From: Mycobacterium stomatepiae
GTDB taxonomy: Bacteria > Actinomycetota > Actinomycetes > Mycobacteriales > Mycobacteriaceae
Assembly: GCF_010731715.1 (NCBI RefSeq)
Contig: NZ_AP022587.1
Coordinates: 2,108,001-2,172,000, forward strand
Direction: 5' to 3'
Length of the DNA stretch: 64,000 nucleotides
The notes under the pieces are model-generated. The model saw nothing but the letters and a program-made list of their open reading frames with translations, searched no databases and was not told where the DNA came from. Made by a program: the position numbers and the translations under genes. This document shows positions 36,152 to 44,765 of the stretch, piece by piece. The first letter of the stretch is position 1. Every line of letters begins with the position of its first letter.

Positions 36152-36853
36152 TCAGTTGCTTTGGGTGCGCGTTTCTATGACACGGTTGGCAACGTCGGCA
36201 AGCTTGATTTGACTCTCCTGCGATAGAAGTCGCAGCATCTCGAAGGCACGCACATCATCGACGCCGTAGCGCTCCATGATGATGCCTTTGGCTTGACCGA
36301 TACGGTCTCTGGTCGACAACGCCGCTTGCATATTCTCGTCGTGACGTGTGGCCAAAATCGCGGCGGCAGCATGAGGGGCGAGTACTGTGCCGGTGGTCTC
36401 GGCATCGGCGTCCCAGACTCCGGCCCTGAAAGAAAACAAATTCAGCGCTCCGGCCGTGCGGTCCGCGGTGTACAGCTTGAAGCACAGGCTACTTAGTACC
36501 CCCAGCTCCATAGCCGCGGGCGCATAGCGTGGCCAGCGCGATTCGGTCCGGAGATCATCACATCGCACAACCGTTTCCTGCAGGGCGGCCTCGGCGCAGG
36601 GTCCTTCGCGGAAGTCGTGCTGCAGGTTGTCAAGTTCGGCAGCCAAGCCCGTGGTATCTGCCAGGGACTCGAACTCTCCACCCTTTTTCACGAGCAGTAT
36701 TCCGGCGATGTCGGCTCCCGGAATGAGCTCCACCGCTGTCGCGGTCACATCGTTGAGGACCTGCACAAGTGCTCGGGGCGCGGCAATCGTGCGGGCAAGC
36801 TCAGCCATGCGCACAGCGAGGTCGTGCCTGAGGGTCGGGCCGGAGGAATCCAT
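36152..36853 (-). CDS. GAF-ANTAR transcription antiterminator
   Basis: This 233-residue protein has a GAF sensor domain (about 20-165; GADIAGILLVKKGG, FREGPCAEA) and an ANTAR RNA-binding domain (about 172-230; RDRIGQAKGIIMERYGV, then AFEMLRLLSQ). ANTAR proteins bind paired hairpins in nascent RNA and prevent termination. No such hairpin pair was identified here. It lies alone between convergent and divergent neighbours. Confidence 0.9.
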   Translation of the reverse strand: MDSSGPTLRHDLAVRMAELARTIAAPRALVQVLNDVTATAVELIPGADIAGILLVKKGGEFESLADTTGLAAELDNLQHDFREGPCAEAALQETVVRCDDLRTESRWPRYAPAAMELGVLSSLCFKLYTADRTAGALNLFSFRAGVWDADAETTGTVLAPHAAAAILATRHDENMQAALSTRDRIGQAKGIIMERYGVDDVRAFEMLRLLSQESQIKLADVANRVIETRTQSN

Positions 36854-37144
36854 GTAATCCGACTACCCACGATTCAACCCGCAACGCGACCAACCATCGG
36901 AACTGGTCAACAGAGCAAAGCGCCACCAGCTTCCGTCACGGCATCGAGTCGCGCCTTCCGCAGGTCACAAGTTCACCACGATCGTCATCGCAAGTTCTTA
37001 CGCCACAGCGCCGTGGCGGGTCGTTTTGCCCGATGGGGACAGCGAGGACGTGGGCATCGTGAGAAGCAACGGTGTCCGTAGTTCCTGCGCCGCAACCAAG
37101 TGCTGGCCTCACGCGATTGGAATCACTTGAACCCAATCACTTTC
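36854..37144. other. Intergenic region without a recognised gene
   Basis: About 290 bases separate the start of the GAF-ANTAR gene from the end of the NmrA-like gene. I see no coding sequence or clear repeat. It should contain the promoter of the GAF-ANTAR gene. Confidence 0.4.
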
Positions 37145-37903
37145 CTAACTCCGGCGGCAGGAGTTTGCGTCGATCCAATCGGAGTATCGAGTAGCGAAGA
37201 TAGTGGCGTTCTCGCCGGGTGCCAGGGTGTGATCGTCGATCACCGCACCGAAGTACGGCGCCTGGGCATCAGTCACGACCTGACGCTGATCACCATTGGC
37301 TGCCAGGCCCGCCCGGACAAAGTCGTCCATGCCCATTGCCTCGGGTCCGGCGATCTCCGTTACTCCGTTGAAAGGGCGTCCGACAGCCGCATGTACAACG
37401 GCGGTGGCGACATCGTCGGCCGCGATGGGACGGAACAACGCGTGCGGCAACCTGACAATGTCTCCGTCTGTTGCGGAATCGGCCAAGCCAAGCGCGAATT
37501 CGTAGAACGGAGTTGCTCGCACGATCGAATAAGGCCGGCCCGAATCTTTGATCAGGTTTTCCTGAGCTGCTTTCGCGGTGTTGTAGCCGCTATCGGGCAT
37601 GATCTGCGCGCCCACTACGGACAACGCGACATGGTGTTTGACGCCCGCTTCCTGTTCAGCAGAAAGAAGATTCGTGGTCGTGGTCGTGAAGAAATGCATG
37701 ACAGGTTCATCGTCGAACAACGGTGAATCGGCGACGTCGACCAGGACATCCGCGCCGGCGACGGCGTCAGCGAGCCCTTCACCGGTTAGTGAATCGACCC
37801 CTGATCGGCGTGAGGCGATGAGCACGTCGTGTCCCTGCGCGCTGAGTTTGGGCGCTACTTTCGACCCGATCAGCCCACGATCGCCAATGACCACGATCTT
37901 CAT
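37145..37903 (-). CDS. NmrA-like NAD(P)-binding protein
   Basis: This 252-residue atypical SDR has the nucleotide motif VVIGDRGLIGSKV at the N-terminus and an SRRSGVD segment at the end of strand 2. It continues with VALSVVGAQ, YNTAKAAQENLI and IVRATPFYEF. Such proteins sense or reduce NAD(P)-linked substrates such as quinones. The gene lies 39 bases downstream of the LuxR-type gene on the same strand, so it may be co-transcribed with that regulator. Confidence 0.83.
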   Translation of the reverse strand: MKIVVIGDRGLIGSKVAPKLSAQGHDVLIASRRSGVDSLTGEGLADAVAGADVLVDVADSPLFDDEPVMHFFTTTTTNLLSAEQEAGVKHHVALSVVGAQIMPDSGYNTAKAAQENLIKDSGRPYSIVRATPFYEFALGLADSATDGDIVRLPHALFRPIAADDVATAVVHAAVGRPFNGVTEIAGPEAMGMDDFVRAGLAANGDQRQVVTDAQAPYFGAVIDDHTLAPGENATIFATRYSDWIDANSCRRS

Positions 37904-37942
37904 GATGTACCTTCCAGAGTTGCGCCTGCCTGGGCAGGCGAA

Positions 37943-39411
37943 TTACGCGAGACCGAGTTCACGGGCCCGGCTCACCGCTGCACTGCGGTGTTCAACGCGG
38001 AGCTTGCGGTACACGGCGCGCTGGTGGGTCTTCACGGTGTTGAGCGAGACGTATAGCCGCGCACCGATCTCACGTCGCGATAACCGGGTGGGCAGCAAGC
38101 GAAGAACCTCGAGCTCCTTGGGGGTCAGCTCCTCACCGGACGCGAACACCTTGCCGAATTCGTTGACCGGTTTCGCGGCGATCGGATCAGCACTGCGCGC
38201 GATGTCATCGGCAGCGGCCAAGTGGCGCGCTGCCTCATCGCGGAGGCCCTCACCCTCGAACCAGGCTGCGGAACGTCGGTGCAGGTCGGCGACGAGATCG
38301 GGGTCGCTGCGGCGCAGCTCGGTGCGCAGCAACTCCGCGAACAGCTGGTGGTAGCGATACCAGTGACGTGACATGTCCAGTGGCACCACAAACAGGTTTT
38401 CGCGCTCGATCTTCTCCAAGATCGAGGATGAGCCAGACGTTTGCAGCATGGCGTCGCACAGCGCACCGCTGAGTCGGCCCAAGACCGAGGTCCGCAGCAG
38501 AAAACGGCGGATGTGCGGCGGCTGACCGTCGAGCACCTCGGCGACCAGGTAGTCGACGATGTGGCGGTTGTCGCCGGCGAAAGTCTGGATAAATGCGGCC
38601 GCGTCGACGCGACCGGCCAACGACAGCCCGGCAAGATGCAATCCCGCAGCCCACCCTTCCGTGCGGCAAAGCAGCAGTTGCACTTGCGCGTCGGTCAATT
38701 TCAAACCGACCATGCCGTCCAGCAGTTCCGCGGCTTCGCCGGACTGAAAGCGCAGATCCTCGGCCCGCAACTCCAGCAGCTCGCCGCGGGCCCGCAACCG
38801 CGCAACGGCAGCATGGGATCCGAGCGGGTCGCGATGGCCAGCTGGAATGTCTGCGGCATCCGTTCGACGACGAAACCCACCTGCTCATGCACGCTCCGAT
38901 TTTCGACAAGGTGATAGTCGTCGAGGATCAGCGCGATCTGGTGATCGATGGCGGCCAGCTCGCCGAGCAGGGTGGGCAACACCAACTGTCGGAAGTCGGC
39001 ACCCCTCTTGGTGAGCTCGAACGCACGCGGCGCCACCCCTGGGCTGGCTTTGCCCAGCGCCGCGATCACGCAGGACCAGAATCGCGAGGGATCATTGTCG
39101 GACGAATCAAGGGACAGCCAGCCCCGTCGACGACGATCATCGGCGCCGCTTGCCCATTGCGCCAAAAGCGTTGTCTTGCCCCAGCCCGCCGGTGCACTGA
39201 GCAACGTGAGCTTGCGAGAGGGTTCCGCCGAAAGGATCTCGATCAGCGCCCGCCGTTCGATGAGCTGAGCGCGGATGGTCGGGGCGGACGACTTGGTGGC
39301 CAGCAGCAGGGCCGGCTCACCCGTTTCGGTCGATGCTTCGCCATCGAACTCCAAGGGGATCGGTGTGACGTGCAGCCGATCGGCGATCGTGGAGCTGCCG
39401 GCGGCGATCAT
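37943..39411 (-). pseudogene. MalT/LuxR-type ATPase regulator with a frameshift
   Basis: The N-terminal frame has a MalT-type STAND ATPase with LLSAPAGWGKTTLLAQWA (Walker A), ALILDDYHLV (Walker B) and ATRSDPMLPL. The C-terminal frame continues RARGELLELRAEDL to a LuxR HTH (LTPKELEVLRLLPTRLSRREIG and SLNTVKTHQRAVYRKL). The frames meet near 38803, where one base is missing from LARLRARGEL. The regulator is short because the usual MalT TPR region between AARHLAAAD and the HTH is almost absent. The start is uncertain (ATG 39411 or upstream). It is close to the operon carrying the shared dyad element. Confidence 0.78.
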
Positions 39412-39491
39412 CCATTGAACGCTAATCGCGATGTCGCCCTGATCGTGGGCCACTTGGGCACGGCGAGATGGGGCCAGTTGACCGGGGGTGT

Positions 39492-40900
39492 TCAGTGCAG
39501 CAGGCGAATCAAGGCGTCCAGCGCCGCTGACCATGCGCTTGGCGCGGGCGCCGCAAACCCGATCACCAAGCCGTTCCGCTCGCTGGCGGCTTGGGGATGG
39601 CGATACACGTCAAGACCTTCCACGCCGAGCCGACGCCACGCGCGTTGCCGGCACAAGGCGCTCTCGTCGGCGCCGGCAAGCTCAAGTAGCACCTGCAGGC
39701 CCGCGGGCATTCCCGCGACGGTGGTCTTCGGCGACGACTGGGCAACCGCGGCGACAAGTTGCTCGCGGCGGCGCCGGTACTGGGCGCGCATCGTGCGGAT
39801 ATGTCTGTCATAGGAACCGGACACGATGAATTCGGCCATCGCCAACTGGTCGACGAAACCCGAAGTCTCCTCGCGTAAACCTCTCTGCTCGCCCACCGCA
39901 TGGACGAGTCGGTCCGGCAGGACCAGCCACCCAAGCCGAAGGCCCGGCGCCAGCGACTTGCTCGCCGTCCCCATATAGATGACGTGTTCGGGATCGATGC
40001 CTTGTAGCGCACCGACGGGGCTGCGGTCGTAGCGGAATTCGCCGTCGTAGTCGTCTTCGATGATCAATCCCCCGGTACGTCGCGCCCAATCGACGACCGC
40101 CGCGCGGCGGTCGGAATGCAACGGCACGCCAAGCGGGAATTGGTGCGACGGCGTGAGCAGCACACTGCCCGCATCCGCTATGCCGTCGAGCGCCATGACA
40201 TCGGCGCCATGCGAGTCTATTGCCAGTGGGGGGCAACGTAATTGCGCTCGAGTCAGCGACGCCCGCTGGGTATCCAGACCAAATTCTTCGACGGCGACGG
40301 CGGCGACCCCGTCCGTGGCCAACGCGCCGGCCACGAGGTTCAATCCTTCGGCGGCGCCGCTGCAGATGACGATGTTGCCCGGTCGGGCCCGAACCCCCCG
40401 AACACGAGCAAGATATTCGGCAAGGGCGCTGCGAAGCTCCGGCCGCCCATCTGGATCGGTGTAGCCAAACGCCTCGAACGGTGCGGCGTTGAGCGCTCGC
40501 TTGACCGCACGACTCCACTCCGTCCGTGGAAACGACGACAGGTCCGGATGTCCTGGTCGTAAGTCGTGGTCCAACTGGCGCTGCGTCCGTCGCTTGGTGG
40601 GTGAGGCGATGACCGGACGACTTCGGCCCGTTGGGCAACCAAGGTGCCCGAGCCATGGTGCGAGGTGAGCCAGCCCTCGGCGATGAGTTCGGCGTAGGCC
40701 CGGGCAACCGTGTTTCGCGCAACACCGAGGTCGGCGGCCAGCACGCGACTCGAGGGCAACTGAACGCCCGGCACCAATCGCCCCGAACGGATCGCGTCGC
40801 GAATGGCTTCCATCACCCCGTCACGCACCTTGCCGCCGGGGCGATCCAAGTAGAGATCCAACCCGGCGACCGAGCTTTGTGACCCGTTGGTTGCGCGCAT
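39492..40900 (-). pseudogene. MocR/PdxR-type GntR-aminotransferase regulator with a frameshift
   Basis: The first frame encodes a GntR HTH (LPSSRVLAADLGVARNTVARAY) after LDLYLDR. The second encodes a class I aminotransferase-like domain with DHDLRPGHPDLSSFPR, VICSGAAEGLNL, IIEDDYDGEFRYD, and TASKSLAPGLRLGW with the PLP lysine. The frames meet somewhere between 40575 and 40640 in the linker, consistent with one missing base. Intact MocR proteins bind PLP or amino compounds and control neighbouring genes. It is divergent from the operon at 41116 across the dyad element. ATG 40900 is the likely start. Confidence 0.8.
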
Positions 40901-41028
40901 TTCAGTGCTCGACGCGCCCCACGCCGGCGATCCCGTCCATGGCGTCATCTCCCCTAGAAAGGCGAAGTTAAGAGTACGCCGGTTGGCCGTCCACCCTGGG
41001 CCTTCGATCGCCCAGTCACCCTTTGCAC

Positions 41029-41070
41029 TCACCCGGGTGAATTAGCTCGCCGGGTGATGACGACTCACCC
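41029..41070. promoter_or_regulatory. 42-bp double-dyad operator candidate, copy 1
   Basis: A perfect 12-base palindrome TCACCCGGGTGA (41029-41040) is followed after ten bases by CGGGTGATGAC, two bases and CTCACCC. The second half is again a dyad, GGGTGA-N7-TCACCC. The same arrangement with identical spacing recurs at 48114-48155. A further TCACCC half-site lies at 41016-41021. It sits between the divergent MocR gene and the operon starting at 41116, 45 bases before that start, as expected for an operator. Confidence 0.75.
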
Positions 41071-41115
41071 ATCAGCTGTGAATGCTGGCTCAGCAGATGG
41101 CGAGCGGAGGGCTAC

Positions 41116-41325
41116 ATGCAGCCGACGGTGTACCAGATCCGCATCCGCGGGCTCGTGACCGAGCGGCTCGGGTCCGCATTAGAGGGAATGCACCTTGAGA
41201 CCGGTGCGGCCGAATCCGTGTTCACGGGTGAAATCCGAGACCAGTCACAGCTTTACGGACTGCTCGACCGAGTCCGTGATCTGGGCCTCGAGCTCGTCAG
41301 CGTACAACCCGCAGCCGACGGCTGA
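41116..41325 (+). CDS. Small conserved-looking protein of unknown function
   Basis: This 69-residue acidic protein (MQPTVYQIRIRGLVTER ... LYGLLDRVRDLGLELVSVQP) has an alternating strand-helix pattern like a small ferredoxin-like fold. The RIRGLVTERL and LLDRVRDLGLELVSV segments resemble small proteins encoded beside oxidoreductases in actinobacteria. It is the first gene after the dyad element and is followed 38 bases later by the quinone-oxidoreductase-like gene. Its function is unknown. Confidence 0.65.
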   Translation: MQPTVYQIRIRGLVTERLGSALEGMHLETGAAESVFTGEIRDQSQLYGLLDRVRDLGLELVSVQPAADG

Positions 41326-41363
41326 CCCGATAAAAACCAACCGCACATCAGGAAGGATATGCA

Positions 41364-42284
41364 ATGAAAGCCATTACTGTTTCAGACCATGAGGCCGGTG
41401 TCGCCGGCCTGTCGATGACGGAACTGCCCTACCCCCAGACCGCCGAGAACGATGTCATCGTACGGGTCGACGCCGCGGGTTTCACGCGCGGCGAACTTGA
41501 CTGGCCGCACACCTGGATCGACCACGCGGGCCGTGACCGGACACCGAGCGTACCCGGCCACGAGCTGTCCGGAGTCGTGGCCGAGTTGGGTTACGGCACA
41601 ACCGGTTTGACCGTGGGCCAGCGGGTGTTCGGGCTTGCCGACTGGGCTCGCAACGGCTCGCTCGCGGAATACACCGCCATCGACGCCCGCAATCTCGCAC
41701 CGCTGCCGATCGACATTGACCATACGGTTGCCGCGGCACTGCCAGTCTCCGGATTGACTGCCTGGCAGGGCCTGCTCATCCACGGCCGCCTCGCCGCCGG
41801 ACAAACAGTCCTGATCCACGGCGCCGCGGGCGGGGTCGGGTCGATCGCGGTGCAGCTGGCTCGTGAAATCGGAGCGCGGATCATCGGCACCGGCCGGACA
41901 GCGGATCGAGACCGGGCGCTGGAGCTCGGCGTCCACACCTATCTCGATCTCGAGACCGAAAGGCTCGAGGATGCAGGGCAAGTCGACGTCGTGTTGGATG
42001 TGATCGGCGGAGAGGTCCTCGACCGATCAACCGATCTGGTGCGGGCCGGCGGAACGCTCGTCACCATCGCCGAGCCACCGAAGACGCAACCGTACGACGG
42101 GCGAGCGATTTTCTTCGTCGTCGAAGCCGATCGCGCCCAGCTCGTTGAGCTGGCTACCCGAGTACGGGATGGACGCATCAAGCCGTTGGTGGGCGCCGTG
42201 TTGCCGCTCGCCGAAGCCGCCGCAGCATTCGCTCCCGGCAAGCGCATCGCAGGCAAGACGATCCTGCGCGTCGCCGGAGAGTGA
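41364..42284 (+). CDS. Zinc-independent NADP-dependent quinone-oxidoreductase-like MDR protein
   Basis: This 306-residue medium-chain dehydrogenase/reductase has VPGHELSGVVAELG, then LIHGAAGGVGSIAVQLAR as the NADPH motif and VVLDVIGGEVLDRS. No zinc-binding cysteines of the alcohol dehydrogenase type are visible, so it fits the quinone-oxidoreductase branch. It is the second gene of the operon under the dyad element. A ribosome-binding GGAAGGA precedes the ATG. Confidence 0.87.
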   Translation: MKAITVSDHEAGVAGLSMTELPYPQTAENDVIVRVDAAGFTRGELDWPHTWIDHAGRDRTPSVPGHELSGVVAELGYGTTGLTVGQRVFGLADWARNGSLAEYTAIDARNLAPLPIDIDHTVAAALPVSGLTAWQGLLIHGRLAAGQTVLIHGAAGGVGSIAVQLAREIGARIIGTGRTADRDRALELGVHTYLDLETERLEDAGQVDVVLDVIGGEVLDRSTDLVRAGGTLVTIAEPPKTQPYDGRAIFFVVEADRAQLVELATRVRDGRIKPLVGAVLPLAEAAAAFAPGKRIAGKTILRVAGE

Positions 42285-42300
42285 AAAGGACTCTCCCGCA

Positions 42301-42738
42301 ATGTCCCTCAAGATACCGCTCGCCGTACTGACACTTGCGGCGATGCTGGCGCCGACGGCCCGCGCCGAGCCTACGCCGCAGAATTCGCATCAAAATCCAG
42401 TTGTCCGACCGGTTTTCAACCAACTCACCAATGTCGCGGGCAAATCACTTGAAGGGGTGACCGTCAGTTATCCGCCCGGGGCTAAAAGCCTGGCTCACCA
42501 CCACGCGAAATCGGCGTTCATCATGGCGTACGTGATCTCCGGAGCGATCCGCAGCCAGGTCGAAGGTGAGGCTGCGCGCGTCTATCATGCCGGTGAGACG
42601 CGGAGTGAAGCTCCCGGCGACCACCACACGATCAGTGAAAATGCCAGCACCATTGAACCCGCCGAACTACTCGCGGTCTTCCTAGTCGATACCGGTGACG
42701 GTCCGCTCACCACGGACGACGACGAGCCGCCGCAGTGA
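42301..42738 (+). CDS. Exported cupin-domain protein
   Basis: This 145-residue protein has a short signal peptide (IPLAVLTLAAMLAPTARA, AxA site near residue 22) and a cupin barrel. Metal-ligand motifs are YPPGAKSLAHHHAKSAF (His cluster) and APGDHHTIS (His). Cupins of this kind bind a metal and a small molecule. It starts 16 bases after the oxidoreductase. Its stop overlaps the MFS start in GTGA, so the genes are coupled. A second cupin gene lies under the other copy of the dyad element (49125). Confidence 0.82.
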   Translation: MSLKIPLAVLTLAAMLAPTARAEPTPQNSHQNPVVRPVFNQLTNVAGKSLEGVTVSYPPGAKSLAHHHAKSAFIMAYVISGAIRSQVEGEAARVYHAGETRSEAPGDHHTISENASTIEPAELLAVFLVDTGDGPLTTDDDEPPQ

Positions 42739-44189
42739 CGCTGCGCGATACCGCGCCAACCAGCCGCGCGATGGTGGTCGCGGTGATGGTGTCGATGGTC
42801 GCGTTCCTCGACTCCACCGTGATCAACCTCGCTTTGCCGGCCACCGAACATGACCTCGGCGGCGGCCTGGCGTTGCAGCAATGGATCATCGACGGCTACC
42901 TGCTGGCGATGGCGGCCGCGATTCTGCCGGGCGGGTCCATCTCGGATCTGTTCGGCCGCGTTCCGGTAATGCGCTTCGGACTGTTGGCTTTTGGGGCGGG
43001 CTCGGTCTTGGCGGCGGCGTCCACCTCACCGGCGATGCTGATCACTGCGCGCATCATCCAGGGCGTGGGCGCGGCATTTCTGGTGCCGGGCTAGCTGGCA
43101 CTGATCAACACGGTGTTCGATAAAGCCCGCCAGTCCGCGGCGATCGGCGTCTGGACCGGATGGACAGGAACCGCATTCGCGTTGGGCCCTCTGCTAGGCG
43201 GACTGTGCGTCGATTTCCTTGGCTGGCGTTGGATTTTCGTGTTGTCGGCGATCCCCATGGCGGTCGGGTATGCGCTGACGTTCTGGCTGTGTCCGATATC
43301 GGGGCGAGTCGAAGGCGCGCGCGTCGATACCGCCGGAGTGGTTCTGTCGTCGGTTGGGCTGGCCGCGACCGTGTACGCGTTGATCGAGGCGCAACGCGAC
43401 GGCTGGATCGACCCGATGGTCACCACACCATTGGTGATCGGGGTTGCCGCACTGGTCGGCTTCGTGAGCTGGCAGCGCCGCAGCAGCCGCCCGATGCTTC
43501 CGTTGCCGCTGTTCACCTTTCGCAACTTCGGTGCCGCCAACGTCGTCACCGCGTTCGTCTACGGCGGGTTGACGCTGGGATCACTGGCCGTCGCGCTGTA
43601 CACCCAGGAGATCGGCGGCTACTCCGCCACCGCAGCTGGCCTGGCGACCCTGCCGATCCCGGTGGTGTCGTTCGTATTCGCACGTCACGTCGGGCGCATC
43701 GCCGCGCGAGTGGGGCCGCGCGCGTTCCTGATCGCCGGCCCCGCCTTGGCAGGGCTCGGGCTGCTACTGATCCGCCCGAAATCTCATGGTTTCCATGCAA
43801 TTACCGACCTGGCCCCGCGGATGACCGTACTGGCCGTCGGGCTGGTCGCGACTATCCCACCGCTGACGTCGGTGACGTTGGCCTCGGTGCCGGCCGAATA
43901 CAGTGGCCTGGCATCGGCGATCAACAACGCCGTCTCGCGGTTAGCCGCGTTAATGTCGATCGGGTCCCTCGGCTTGATTAGCGCCGGCACGGCGAGTGTC
44001 TCCGGATTCGCCCACGCGTTAGAGGTGAGCGCCGCACTGTTTTTCCTGGGCGCGTTGTTCGCCGCGCTCTTGATCGCCGATCCCCCGGCCGGGCGCCAAC
44101 CTGTGCCCTGCGATATCGCGGCGTTGTGCCGGGACCGGCCCGGTGTGCAACCCGCCCTGGCCAGCAGCCCCTCGACCGCGGCCGCATGA
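42735..44189 (+). pseudogene. MFS drug-type transporter with in-frame amber stop
   Basis: This is a DHA2/EmrB-type transporter of about 484 residues with LDSTVINLALPA, the loop GRVPVMRFGLLAFG and TGTAFALGPLLGGLCVDFLGWRW (motif C). At 43092-43094 the codon after FLVPG is TAG, but the same frame continues immediately with LALINTVFDKARQS. A single base change from a serine codon (TCG) would explain it. It is either a pseudogene, a read-through gene or a base error. It is the last gene of the operon starting at 41116. Confidence 0.82.
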
Positions 44190-44339
44190 CTCGCCCGCCG
44201 GACGAAAAGCGACAGTGAAAACTGTGAGCACCGCCACGCACGGGAATCAACTCGACCGCCATGGCGTTTGCGCAGCGGTGGCGAACGGGACGAGATGCCT
44301 TAATATCAGCCGATCGAGAACTGCTAAGCCGGGGGCACG

Positions 44340-44765
44340 GTGGTGAAACTTCTCAAGCGTGCATGGGTTCTGTTGGTCGTGGTCGTCGCAGTGATCATCG
44401 GCGGCGTCGCGGTTATGCGACTTAATGGCGTCTTCCCTGGTCCCGGCTTGCCCAAGCCCGACCCCCGGGATGCGACCCCGCCCTACGCGGCTAAGACCGC
44501 GATCTACGAAATCCTGGGACCGGCCGGGACGACCGGCGTCGTCAACTGGATGGATGCCGACGCCCAACCGCAGAAAGCCAACTTCACCACGTTGCCGTGG
44601 TCGCAGACGATCGTCGCCGAAATGCCCGGAATCTTCGCCTATGTCGTCGCCGAAGGTGACAGCGCCACGATCGGTTGCCGGATCACCGTCGACGGCAAAT
44701 TGGTCGACCAGCAACAGTCCAACGGGCGCAACGCTCAGGTCTCCTGCTTGGACAAGTCCGCGTGA
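44340..44765 (+). CDS. mmpS: MmpS family protein
   Basis: This 141-residue protein has an N-terminal transmembrane anchor (RAWVLLVVVVAVIIGGVAV) and an exported beta-rich domain: TAIYEILGPAGT, VNWMDADAQP, WSQTIVAEMP and CRITVDGKLVDQQQSNG. This is the MmpS pattern. MmpS proteins partner the MmpL encoded next to them in lipid or siderophore export. Two GTG codons, 44340 and 44343, are possible starts. The stop overlaps the mmpL start (GTGA). Confidence 0.9.
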   Translation: MVKLLKRAWVLLVVVVAVIIGGVAVMRLNGVFPGPGLPKPDPRDATPPYAAKTAIYEILGPAGTTGVVNWMDADAQPQKANFTTLPWSQTIVAEMPGIFAYVVAEGDSATIGCRITVDGKLVDQQQSNGRNAQVSCLDKSA

